A stretch of 64,000 nt of DNA from an uncultured Peptococcaceae bacterium (lineage in GTDB: Bacteria > Bacillota > Peptococcia > Peptococcales > Peptococcaceae). Below, piece by piece: positions 44,241 to 52,178 of the stretch (within the stretch, counting starts at the first letter, position 1; each line of letters begins with the position of its first letter). The position numbers and the translations under genes are program-made. A model generated the notes under the pieces. That model saw only the letters and a list, made by a program, of their open reading frames with translations, ran no database searches and was not told the DNA's origin. The DNA is taken from the NCBI GenBank assembly GCA_902492275.1, contig CABUKW010000002.1, positions 17,972 through 81,971 on the forward strand, given 5' to 3'.

Positions 44241-44996
44241 ATGGAACTTCCGCAGTCATTTTTACAAAGCTCCATGGAGCAATTCATCAAGGAAATGGAT
44301 GCCAATGGTGTACAGAAAGCCTTAGTTCCAGTACGTCGTTTCTCTGGGACTTGCGGAGATCCTACAGAGACTGTTAGCAACGATGTCTTATTTCAACTAA
44401 CCGCTGCTTATCCAGGAAGATTCCTTGGCGTACCAGATATTGATTCTTTAGGCGGACAAAATTCTATAGAAGTGATAAAACAGTATACACAATATCCGGA
44501 AATTTGTGGAATTGCTCTGGAACCAGGCTATCAATTCATTGATGTAGATGATAGTCGAATTTATCCAATCTATAATTATTGTCAAGCGAATCAAACTCCT
44601 ATTTTCCTGTCTTTTGGCGGAAAATGCCAGAGAAAATTAAGTAATTTGCAGCCAGTTGCCTTAGACAGAATCTTAACGGATTTTCCCGATTTAACAATTA
44701 TCACAGCGCATGGTGGTTGGCCTTATGTGCAGGAAATGATGTGGAATGGTCTGTTGCATAAAAATCTATATCTGATGCCTGATATTTATATGCTCAACAT
44801 TCCTGGAAGTCGCGACTTTATTGACGTTGCCAACACTTTATTGACAGAACAAATTGTGTTTGGCTCTGCATATCCTTGTGTATCTTATGCTTATGTATTA
44901 AAATATTTACAACAGCACCTATCAAATGACGTTTTACCCAAAGTTCTGTATACTAATGTATTGAAGGCTATACAGTTTAATTTTACAAACCTATAA
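44241..44996 (+). pseudogene. Amidohydrolase-2 family remnant lacking the N-terminal metal site
   Basis: A 251-residue frame resembling the TIM-barrel amidohydrolase-2 (ACMSD-like) family: FLGVPDIDSLGGQNSIEVIKQY, then ICGIALEPGY, PIFLSFGG, LTIITAHGGWPYVQEM and IVFGSAYPCVSY. The usual first strand with HxH (about 35 residues) is absent, there is no ribosome site, and the FGSDYP Asp that binds metal is Ala here. Intact proteins are near 290 residues. The frame continues open upstream to a stop at 44139-44141 but without homology I recognise. It is AT-rich compared with neighbours. Probably inactive or a fragment. Confidence 0.6.
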
Positions 44997-45134
44997 TTTG
45001 CATTTAAAGAGAATTAGCTGTTAGACAATGGCTAATTCTTTTTATCATCATATAAAATGTTTTATAAAAACTGTCTCCCCATCCGTTTCTCCCTTCCCAT
45101 AACATTATTTTTCACTAATTTTTTTCATTTCATA

Positions 45135-45165
45135 TTGACAGTGACGTTGCGTTATCCGCTATAAT
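45135..45165 (+). promoter_or_regulatory. MerR-type promoter with 19-base spacer
   Basis: TTGACA (45135-45140) and TATAAT (45160-45165) are perfect consensus boxes but lie 19 bases apart, the over-long spacing typical of promoters that MerR proteins untwist. The spacer holds an imperfect dyad around ACGTTGCGT. It lies 35 bases before the MerR gene. Confidence 0.8.
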
Positions 45166-45199
45166 AATTTGTCGATAACCTGCAGAAAGGGGGGGTTTC

Positions 45200-46006
45200 A
45201 TGCCGGAGGATGGAGAACGGCGCTATATGACTGTGGGCGAGCTGGCCGATAAGGTGGGCGTTACGGTGCGCACCATTCAGTATTACGACCAAGAAAATCT
45301 GCTGAAGCCGTCGGCGAAAGGCAGCCGCAATCAGCGTCTTTACACGGAGAAGGATGAAGAAAAGCTTTATAAAATACTTTGTTTTAAATTTATGGGGCTT
45401 TCGCTGATGGAAATTCGGCAAAGTCTGGCAGGCTTTGAGGATACTGCTGGAGTGCAGGGGCTGCTGGAGGAGAAAATTCATGACGTGGAAAAGGAAATGT
45501 CGGCGCTGATGAAGCGGTTTGCTACGCTGAAAAATCTCTGTGAGACGGTGAAGTCGGACGATGCTGTCAACTGGCAGCATTATGCCCATGTGATTGAACG
45601 TTTCCAGGATGAGGGCAAGTATTTGTGGAAGCTACACTGTTCCTTTGAGGAAAATGCTTATCGGGAACAGGAATCGGAGCAACGGGAGCTGCAAAAGGAG
45701 GCTGCGGAGAAGCAACGCGCTGTGGAGCAATGGCATAAGCTGATTGCCGACGCCATCCGGCTGCTGCATCAGAATGAGCCGCTGGACAGCAGCAAAAGCC
45801 AGGAGATTGCCCGCCGCTATCTGGCTATGGAAACGGAAGTTGGCGCGGTGTCCCGCAAGACCAATCATCACGATTTTGTGATTTTTGATTCGGCGGAGAA
45901 AAGCAGTGTTTACGACTCGTTTCACGAGTTGCGCTTTGAGGTGAACGAGTTTTTGCAGAACGCTGTGAGAAATTATCAGGAAAGGCAAGGAGAAGACGAA
46001 CCATGA
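45200..46006 (+). CDS. MerR-family regulator with long C-terminal helical domain
   Basis: A 268-residue regulator. The N-terminal winged helix is MTVGELADKVGVTVRTIQYYDQENLLKPSAKGSRNQRLY (10-48), followed by coiled coil (about 85-125 and 150-185, with EQESEQRELQKEAAEKQRAVEQW) and a C-terminal helical domain with two His (NHHDF). Usual MerR proteins have 120-150 residues, so the extension may be a ligand or partner domain. It overlaps the radical SAM gene by ATGA and starts the operon for it and an ABC importer. Autoregulation through the 19-base spacer promoter is expected. Confidence 0.86.
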   Translation: MPEDGERRYMTVGELADKVGVTVRTIQYYDQENLLKPSAKGSRNQRLYTEKDEEKLYKILCFKFMGLSLMEIRQSLAGFEDTAGVQGLLEEKIHDVEKEMSALMKRFATLKNLCETVKSDDAVNWQHYAHVIERFQDEGKYLWKLHCSFEENAYREQESEQRELQKEAAEKQRAVEQWHKLIADAIRLLHQNEPLDSSKSQEIARRYLAMETEVGAVSRKTNHHDFVIFDSAEKSSVYDSFHELRFEVNEFLQNAVRNYQERQGEDEP

Positions 46007-47001
46007 TTGTATCTTGGATGACAACCAACCAATGCAACCTGAAATGCAGTCATTGCTATCAGGATGCTGGCGGCAAGAAGGACGAGGAGTTAACTACCGC
46101 GGAAGGGAAAAAACTGATTGATGAGATTGCCCGCGCCGGTTTCAAAATTATGATTTTCAGCGGCGGTGAGCCGCTATTGCGGCCCGATATTTATGAACTG
46201 GTGGCCTATGCTGCTTCCAAAGGGCTGCGGCCGGTGTTTGGCACCAACGGTATGCTGATTACCAAGGAGGTGGCCCAAAGGCTGAAGGACAGCGGCGCTG
46301 CCGCCATGGGCATCAGTCTGGACAGTCTGGACGAGGCCAAACACAACCGCTTTCGCGGTCATCAGGAGGCCTATGCCCGCACGGTGCAGGGCATGAAAAA
46401 CTGTCGGGAGGTTGGCCTGCCCTTCCAAATTCACACCACCATTATGGATTGGAACAAAAACGAAGTGTGCGATATGATCGACTTTGCCGTGGAGATGGGT
46501 GCTATGGCCCAATATCTGTTCTTTCTCATTCCGGTGGGCCGCGGCGTTTTTATTGAGGATACGGCGGTGGAGGTACTGGAATATGAAGCTCTGCTGCGCA
46601 CCATTATGGAGAAGCAAAAGCAGGTTGCTATCCCCATTAAGCCAACCTGCGCGCCCCAGTTTACACGGGTGGCCAAACAGTTGGGCGTGGAACTGGACCC
46701 ACGATTCACCCGGGGCTGTCTGGCCGGGTTGACCTACTGCATCATCAGTCCGGTGGGCAAGGTGCGGCCCTGCGCTTATATGGTGGAGGAAGCCGGCGAT
46801 GTACACGATACGCCCTTTGATGAAATCTGGAAAAACAGCGGACTGTTTCAGCAGCTGCGCACCCAGGCTTATAAAGGAGCCTGCGGCCAATGCGGCTATC
46901 AAACGATCTGCGGCGGCTGCCGGGCCCGCTCTGCTTATTACCACGACGGCGATATCATGCAGGAGGACAGCTACTGCGCCTTTGGCAAGCAGCTGTTGTA
47001 A
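46003..47001 (+). CDS. Radical SAM/SPASM protein, NirJ2-like
   Basis: A 332-residue radical SAM enzyme. The cluster motif CNLKCSHC (C11, C15, C18), FSGGEPLLRPD, and a C-terminal SPASM-like region with CLAGLTYC, RPCAYM, CGQCGYQTICGGCRARSAYYHDGDIMQEDSYC. The signature IPVGRG and overall sequence resemble NirJ/Ahb proteins, which modify siroheme-derived tetrapyrroles (heme d1 or alternative heme pathway). Being directly followed by an iron/heme/cobalamin-type ABC importer suggests work on an imported or synthesised tetrapyrrole. The match is from recognition of the sequence, and no nirJ1, ahb or siroheme gene lies in this window. Confidence 0.85.
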   Translation: MIVSWMTTNQCNLKCSHCYQDAGGKKDEELTTAEGKKLIDEIARAGFKIMIFSGGEPLLRPDIYELVAYAASKGLRPVFGTNGMLITKEVAQRLKDSGAAAMGISLDSLDEAKHNRFRGHQEAYARTVQGMKNCREVGLPFQIHTTIMDWNKNEVCDMIDFAVEMGAMAQYLFFLIPVGRGVFIEDTAVEVLEYEALLRTIMEKQKQVAIPIKPTCAPQFTRVAKQLGVELDPRFTRGCLAGLTYCIISPVGKVRPCAYMVEEAGDVHDTPFDEIWKNSGLFQQLRTQAYKGACGQCGYQTICGGCRARSAYYHDGDIMQEDSYCAFGKQLL

Positions 47002-47064
47002 TAGATGGCGCAAGAATTGTACACCATATTATTTTTTATTATTTACAAAAGGAAGATGACTGCT

Positions 47065-48021
47065 ATGCAAAAAAACCGGAACTATTTTTCCTTGATGGCT
47101 GTCTGTCTTTTGGTCTGTCTTTGCCTGTCCGGCTGCGGCTGTCAGCAGCAGACAGCGCAGCAGACTGCCGACAGCTATACCTTTACCGACGCTTTTGGCC
47201 AGCAAATCACGGTGCAAAACCCGCAGCGGGTGGTGGCGCTGATGGGGAGTTTTGCCGAAATCTGGTGTTTGGCCGGCGGTGCCGATACTTTGGTGGGCGT
47301 TACCAGCGACGCTTTTGACGGTCGGGATCTGGGCCTGTCCGATGACATTGCCGTTGTTGGCACCTTTCAAAATCCCAATATGGAAGAAATTTTGGCCTTG
47401 GAGCCTGATTTAGTGCTGTTATCGGCAGAAACCAAGGGTACCGACAGCCATGTGGCCTTAAAGGACGCTTTCACCAGCGCCGGCATCACTGCCGCCTATT
47501 TCAGCGTCACCCATTTTGACGATTATCTGGCTATGCTGAAAATCTGCACGGAAATCACCGGCGATGAAGCTGCTTATCAAACCAATGGTCAGGCGGTGCA
47601 GGAAACAATCGCCCAGTTGATTGCCGATGACAGGCTGGAAACCGAGCCTTCGGCGCTGTTACTGATTACCTATTCGGGCGGTGTTCGTCCGCAGGGCTCC
47701 GACAGCATGACCGGCAAAATGCTGGCCGATTTGGGCTGTCACAATCTAGCCGACGACTATCCCAGTCTCTTAAAGGATTTCAGCGTAGAAAAGGTCATCG
47801 AAGCGGATCCCGACTATATTTTTGTGATTGCCATGGGCAACGACGATGACTCTGCCGTTAAAAATCTACAGCAAACTGTGGAGAGCAATCCGGCCTGGAG
47901 CAGCCTGACCGCTGTGCAACAGCACCATTATTTCCTGCTGCCAAAGGAAAAATTCCTCTATAAACCCAATGCCAGATGGGCCGACAGCTATGCCTATCTG
48001 TCCGATTTGCTCCATGCATAA
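47065..48021 (+). CDS. ABC transporter substrate-binding lipoprotein (siderophore/heme/B12 type)
   Basis: A 318-residue binding protein of the FepB/BtuF class III fold. Signal peptide residues 3-20 with lipobox CLSGC. Then TFTDAFGQQITVQNPQRVVAL, the typical start of this family, VVGTFQNPNMEEILALEPDLVL, and MTGKMLADLGCHNL. The ATG at 47065 is preferred over ATGs at 47056 and 47005, since GGAAG lies just upstream. It ends overlapping the permease start. Ligand unknown: ferric siderophore, heme or cobalamin are all possible. Confidence 0.85.
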   Translation: MQKNRNYFSLMAVCLLVCLCLSGCGCQQQTAQQTADSYTFTDAFGQQITVQNPQRVVALMGSFAEIWCLAGGADTLVGVTSDAFDGRDLGLSDDIAVVGTFQNPNMEEILALEPDLVLLSAETKGTDSHVALKDAFTSAGITAAYFSVTHFDDYLAMLKICTEITGDEAAYQTNGQAVQETIAQLIADDRLETEPSALLLITYSGGVRPQGSDSMTGKMLADLGCHNLADDYPSLLKDFSVEKVIEADPDYIFVIAMGNDDDSAVKNLQQTVESNPAWSSLTAVQQHHYFLLPKEKFLYKPNARWADSYAYLSDLLHA

Positions 48022-49012
48022 CCGGCGGCGGGGCTGGCTGATGCTGCTAGGGGCTATGGCGCTCACGACGGTTGCCATGGTGCTGGGGATTTGCCTGGGC
48101 GCTACCCAGGTGTCTCCGGCTGCTTTTTTCCAAGCACTGTTGTCGGGGGATACGGCCAGCCCGGCTTACCGCATTGTGATTCACAGTCGGTTGCCCCGGG
48201 TGCTGGGCGCTCTGCTGGCAGGCAGTGCGCTGGCGGTGTCCGGCGCTATTTTACAGGCGGTGCTGCAAAATCCGCTGGCCAGTCCCAATATCATTGGCGT
48301 CAACACCGGCGCCGGACTGCTGGTATTGCTCTGCTCCGCCTTTTTTCCGTCACAGGAGGGGCTGTTGCCCCTTGCCGCTTTTATAGGCGCTTTGTTGACT
48401 GCGCTGGTTATCTTTGTTTTGGCCATGGGAAACGGTGTGTCCAAGGTTACGCTGGTGCTGACTGGCATTGCCATGAGCAGCATCTTAGGCGCCGGTATGA
48501 ATTGTATTATGATTCTTTATCCCGATGCCTACATCGGCGCCAGCACCTTTTTGGTAGGCGGCTTAGCGGCGGTCACGTTAAAAGGGTTGCGCTTTGCCGC
48601 CGTTTATATTCTGGTGGGGCTAGCGTTGGCCATGACCCTACGCCGCGATATGAATATTGTGGCCTTAGGCAGCAACGCCGCCCGCGCTCTGGGCATGAAC
48701 GTAACGGGAATTCGCTTTCTGCTTATTGTCACCGCCGCCATTTTGGCCGGCGCTGCCGTCAGCTTTGCCGGTCTGCTGGGTTTTGTGGGCCTGATTGTGC
48801 CCCATGCTATCCGTTTTTTGATTGGCGGCGACAATGTTTTTCTGGTACCAATCAGCGCCTTCGGCGGCGCGGCCTTTGTCACCTTCTGCGATTTGCTGTC
48901 CCGACTGGCCTTCGCCCCTTATGAGCTTCCGGTGGGGATTTTGCTTTCTTTCATCGGCGGCCCCTTCTTTATTTATCTTGTCATGCGCAGCAGGAGGAAC
49001 GGTCATGATTGA
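48014..49012 (+). CDS. FecCD-family ABC transporter permease
   Basis: A 332-residue membrane protein with about ten helices of the FecCD/BtuC type. Signatures: SRLPRVLGALLAGSALAVSGAILQAVLQNPLASPNIIGVNTGAGL and GLIVPHAIRFLIGGDN, LLSRLAFAPYELPVGILLSFIGGPFFIYL. The ATG at 48014 overlaps the end of the binding-protein gene by eight bases; no separate ribosome site is visible, so translation is probably coupled. It forms the channel of the importer with the ATPase at 49005. Confidence 0.9.
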   Translation: MHNRRRGWLMLLGAMALTTVAMVLGICLGATQVSPAAFFQALLSGDTASPAYRIVIHSRLPRVLGALLAGSALAVSGAILQAVLQNPLASPNIIGVNTGAGLLVLLCSAFFPSQEGLLPLAAFIGALLTALVIFVLAMGNGVSKVTLVLTGIAMSSILGAGMNCIMILYPDAYIGASTFLVGGLAAVTLKGLRFAAVYILVGLALAMTLRRDMNIVALGSNAARALGMNVTGIRFLLIVTAAILAGAAVSFAGLLGFVGLIVPHAIRFLIGGDNVFLVPISAFGGAAFVTFCDLLSRLAFAPYELPVGILLSFIGGPFFIYLVMRSRRNGHD

Positions 49013-49778
49013 ATTACAGCAAATTTGCTTTTCCTATCCCGGCCAGCCGCCTCTATTACAGGATATCAGCGCGGTTTTCGCCGAGAAAAAAATCACAGCC
49101 ATTGTGGGGCCCAACGGCTGCGGCAAAAGCACGCTGCTGAAAATTGCCTGCCGCCTGTTGCAGCCCAGCTCTGGCCGGGTGCTTCTGCGTGGGCAGGATA
49201 TTCGGCAAATGAAAACCAAAGCGCTGGCCAGACAGGTGGCGCTACTAAGCCAGACCAACCATCCGCCCCAAATTACCGTAGAGGAGTTGGTGGCCTACGG
49301 CCGCTATCCGCATCAGCACTACGGGCAGGGGCTTAGCCGACAGGACGCCATCATTATCGACCACGCGCTGCAGCAGGTAAAGGCTGACAGCTATCGGCAG
49401 CACAGGGTTGACCAATTATCGGGCGGGCAGCGGCAGCGGGCTTATATCGCTATGGCGCTGGCTCAGGATACCGATGTCATCCTTTTAGACGAGCCTACTA
49501 CCTATCTGGATATTCATATCCGTTTTGAAATCATGGATTTGCTCGGCGCACTGAACCGGGCTGGCAAAACCATCATTATGGTGCTGCACGACCTAAATCT
49601 GGCGCTGGAATATGCGGATCATATTCTTCTGATGAATCAAGGGCAAATCCAAATTCAGGGTACACCCCAGGCGGTGATTGCCTCCGGTTTGCTGGATGTG
49701 GTGTTTCAGATGCAAACCCATATCTTTGAAAAAGACGGGCAACACTTTTACCAGTTTGCCAAAGGGCGGCAGCCGTAA
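49005..49778 (+). CDS. ABC transporter ATP-binding protein (FepC/BtuD type)
   Basis: A 257-residue ATPase. Walker A GPNGCGKS (35-42), the Q-loop in ALLSQTNHPP, signature LSGGQRQRAYIAMALAQD, Walker B VILLDEPTTYLD and the switch His in VLHDLNLALEYAD. The ATG at 49005 overlaps the permease stop and has AGGAGG upstream; a longer frame to 48822 belongs to the permease. It completes the MerR-radical SAM-ABC operon and is followed by a bidirectional terminator. Confidence 0.92.
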   Translation: MIELQQICFSYPGQPPLLQDISAVFAEKKITAIVGPNGCGKSTLLKIACRLLQPSSGRVLLRGQDIRQMKTKALARQVALLSQTNHPPQITVEELVAYGRYPHQHYGQGLSRQDAIIIDHALQQVKADSYRQHRVDQLSGGQRQRAYIAMALAQDTDVILLDEPTTYLDIHIRFEIMDLLGALNRAGKTIIMVLHDLNLALEYADHILLMNQGQIQIQGTPQAVIASGLLDVVFQMQTHIFEKDGQHFYQFAKGRQP

Positions 49779-49813
49779 CACTGCTTTAACACTGCTTTTA
49801 TGGACGGCATACA

Positions 49814-49859
49814 AAAAGGGACTGCATGATAGAACCCAATCTATCGCACAGTCCCTTTT
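49814..49859. terminator. Bidirectional rho-independent terminator
   Basis: AAAAGGGACTG (49814-49824) pairs with CAGTCCCTTTT (49849-49859), plus an inner GATAGA/TCTATC stem. It separates the convergent ABC operon and the MFS gene. Confidence 0.88.
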
Positions 49860-49922
49860 CTCGTATAGATTTTTTCAATGGGTTTGCCGTTCTAGTTTTA
49901 CCCACTTACACTATTTACACTA

Positions 49923-51095
49923 TCAATCCTTTTTCCCGCTGGAAAGAGACGAGGACCACAGACAAAACAGAAATGCCAGTACCACGGCGAAATAATAGGG
50001 CAAATGCAGCGGCGCTGCACTGCCAAAGGACAGCTTCACAACAGACATCAGCACTGGCGACAGGAACTGGGCCAGATACAGAGCCGCGGAAATCAGCGGC
50101 ATAACTGTGGTGGCAGCAGCCCGACCTAAGCGCATGGAGGCTTCCGAGATAATGAACGGAATGCCTACGCCGTTGGCAAAGCCGATGCAAGCCGAGCCTA
50201 CCAGCGTGCCAATCCAGCCGCCTACCAGCGCCAATAAGAGATAGCCCGCCAGGAACAGGCCCGGCGCCAGGAATTTCATCTTATTGCCGCATAGCAGCTT
50301 CATGCGCACAAACAGCAGACCGCCAAAGAAGGCTACAAAGTCCATGCCAGCCATAATCACCGCAATATACTGATGGGGAATCAGGCCGTCCGATACGGTT
50401 TCCATGGCGAAGTTGGCCGGATATACGAAGAAGGTGGTCATCAGCAAAAACATGGCAACAATATAGGTGTAGTTTTCTTTGAACACGTCGCTGGTCTTCT
50501 TCGGTTCGCCCTGAGGCCCTTCCTGCACCACTTTGTCATTAGGCAGGAAAATCAGGCACAGCACGATGCTGATGAAGCCCATCAAATAAACCAAGAAGCT
50601 GGCCCGCCAGCTGATATTGGCCAACAATCCGGATAACAACGTGGCTACCACGCCACCCATCTGGTTCATAGCGGAGGAATAGCCCATCAACCTTTCCTGC
50701 TCGCCCGGCGTGAAGTAGAAGGCCAGCAAACCGGTAGATAAAGGCATGATAATTCCAACGCCAACGCCCACCAGTGCACGCATAATCAGCACCAGCCCAA
50801 TATGGCTAAACGCACCGGCAATGCAGCCGCCTACGGTATACAGCAATAAGCCGCCCAGCACCAAGGTTTTTGCGCCAAAGGCGCGGCAAAGCCGTGGGAA
50901 GAAAAAGTTGGTAATCACAATAAAAATAGCGGGTACACTGATTACCATCTGTACAAAAAGCGGATTGCTATCGGCAAAATACGCCTGAATTACGCCCAGC
51001 GCCGGCGCTACCGCCGCACCGGCCATAACGGTCAGCAGCGACAACGATAAAATACTTACCATTAATTGTTTGCTGCTTGTTTGATGTTGTGTCAT
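49923..51095 (-). CDS. Major facilitator superfamily permease
   Basis: A 390-residue protein with 12 predicted membrane helices. Typical MFS features are the loop RLCRAFGAKTLVLGG between helices 2 and 3 and the motif RALVGVGVGIIMPLSTGL in helix 4. It resembles DHA1-type drug or metabolite exporters, but the substrate is unknown. The ATG at 51095 has GAGGAGA upstream; the TTG further up (51122) is not supported. It is convergent with the ABC operon and lies downstream of the BlaR1 locus 2 terminator. Confidence 0.88.
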   Translation of the reverse strand: MTQHQTSSKQLMVSILSLSLLTVMAGAAVAPALGVIQAYFADSNPLFVQMVISVPAIFIVITNFFFPRLCRAFGAKTLVLGGLLLYTVGGCIAGAFSHIGLVLIMRALVGVGVGIIMPLSTGLLAFYFTPGEQERLMGYSSAMNQMGGVVATLLSGLLANISWRASFLVYLMGFISIVLCLIFLPNDKVVQEGPQGEPKKTSDVFKENYTYIVAMFLLMTTFFVYPANFAMETVSDGLIPHQYIAVIMAGMDFVAFFGGLLFVRMKLLCGNKMKFLAPGLFLAGYLLLALVGGWIGTLVGSACIGFANGVGIPFIISEASMRLGRAAATTVMPLISAALYLAQFLSPVLMSVVKLSFGSAAPLHLPYYFAVVLAFLFCLWSSSLSSGKKD

Positions 51096-51134
51096 AAAAA
51101 ATCTCTCCTCTGTTCTAATCAATCAAACGCAAAT

Positions 51135-51171
51135 AAAAAATGCGTAAGCCCTTCGTTTGGACTTACGCATT
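51135..51171 (-). terminator. Terminator of BlaR1 locus 2 operon
   Basis: AATGCGTAAG (51139-51148) pairs with CTTACGCATT (51162-51171), followed on the minus strand by TTTTTTATTTG. It lies 40 bases upstream of the MFS gene on the same strand. It could also act in the MFS leader. Confidence 0.75.
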
Positions 51172-51289
51172 CCTTGCTACTCAACTCTCATATTTTATCA
51201 TATCAAAGCGAAAAATTTCAAATGTTTTTTGCAGTTTTTGCGAAAAATTTTTTTGAAATTTCTCTTTTCTGTGCCTGCCAATCCAGGGT

Positions 51290-52119
51290 CTAAAGAAGAA
51301 CCTCAGTGTAGGAATTGCCCTCGACATCCAGACAAGTATAGGCTGCCACCACCCACATCGCCTGCTCTGGCTGATAGGGATTGTGGATGGGCTGCTCTAG
51401 CTCAGCGTATAGACAGCACCGTCGGCGGCATGGTACACCATGCTGTTTGCTGCCTCATTCCAGCCGTCCCAGGTGCCGCCGGATAGCTGTAATTGCGTTT
51501 CTACAAATTCCTGGGCCACCGCCTCCGGCTCTGACCGCCAGGAGGCTTCGCCGGTCTGCACTGCCTGATACAGGACTTCCAATTTCTCATACTGGGTTTT
51601 GTCCATCAGCGCTGCCGTTTCTTCGCAGACCGCTACCTTCCAGCCAGCGCCGTCCTGCACAAAAACCACTGCCTCCTGATAAACATAGGCGTCGCCGCGG
51701 CCCGAATCGGTCATCTCATAGGTAATCCAGACGCTGGGCTGCTGTCCATACAGGTCGGGTTCGCTGCCGTCAGGCTGATGCAGCTCTACCTGCCAGTCCT
51801 CCGGCCAGGGGCTGGATCCCCGCAAAAACATACCCTGCTGGCCGTCCTCGCCAGTCACCCAGACCGGCATCCAATAGGCAAAGTCGTCATCCATGGTCAC
51901 GCCGTCAATCTGTTGCTGCAGATCGGCTGTCATCAAAGCATACCGACCTGCGCCGTCGCGATCGGCAAAGGTTTGGGCCCACTGGTCCGCCAGCTGCAGC
52001 AGCGTCTCGTTCTGCTGGGCGGCGGCATCCTGCTGCTGACCGCAGCCGCATAGCAGCAAGATTGCCATACAGCATAAGCCTATCAAACGCCATCTATTTT
52101 TGTACTTGGTTCTTTTCAT
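51290..52119 (-). pseudogene. Frameshifted lipoprotein paralogue of the BlaR1 C-terminal sensor domain
   Basis: The intact frame runs from ATG 52119 to a TAG at 51397 (240 residues). It has a signal peptide with lipobox LLLCGC near residue 25 and a domain homologous to the last 240 residues of the M56 sensor at 52179 (LADQWAQTFADRDG, MFLRGSSPWPEDWQVEL, ITYEMTDSG, YVYQEAVV). After AVYTL a single missing base shifts the frame. The shifted frame continues EQPIHNPYQPEQAMWVVAAY to a TAG at 51290, matching the parent's YHPILHIAQPALDFWAVSGY. The protein may still work in truncated form, or the shift may be a sequencing error. Cotranscribed with locus 2. Confidence 0.72.
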
Positions 52120-52178
52120 AGTCGTTTCCCCGCTGGTTTCTTAAAATTTGTATGATTTGCTTTTTTATGGCTTACATC

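Noticed and set aside
48822..49004. N-terminal extension of the ABC ATPase frame.
   Set aside because: It lies wholly inside the permease gene, and a proper ribosome site and family N terminus are at 49005.
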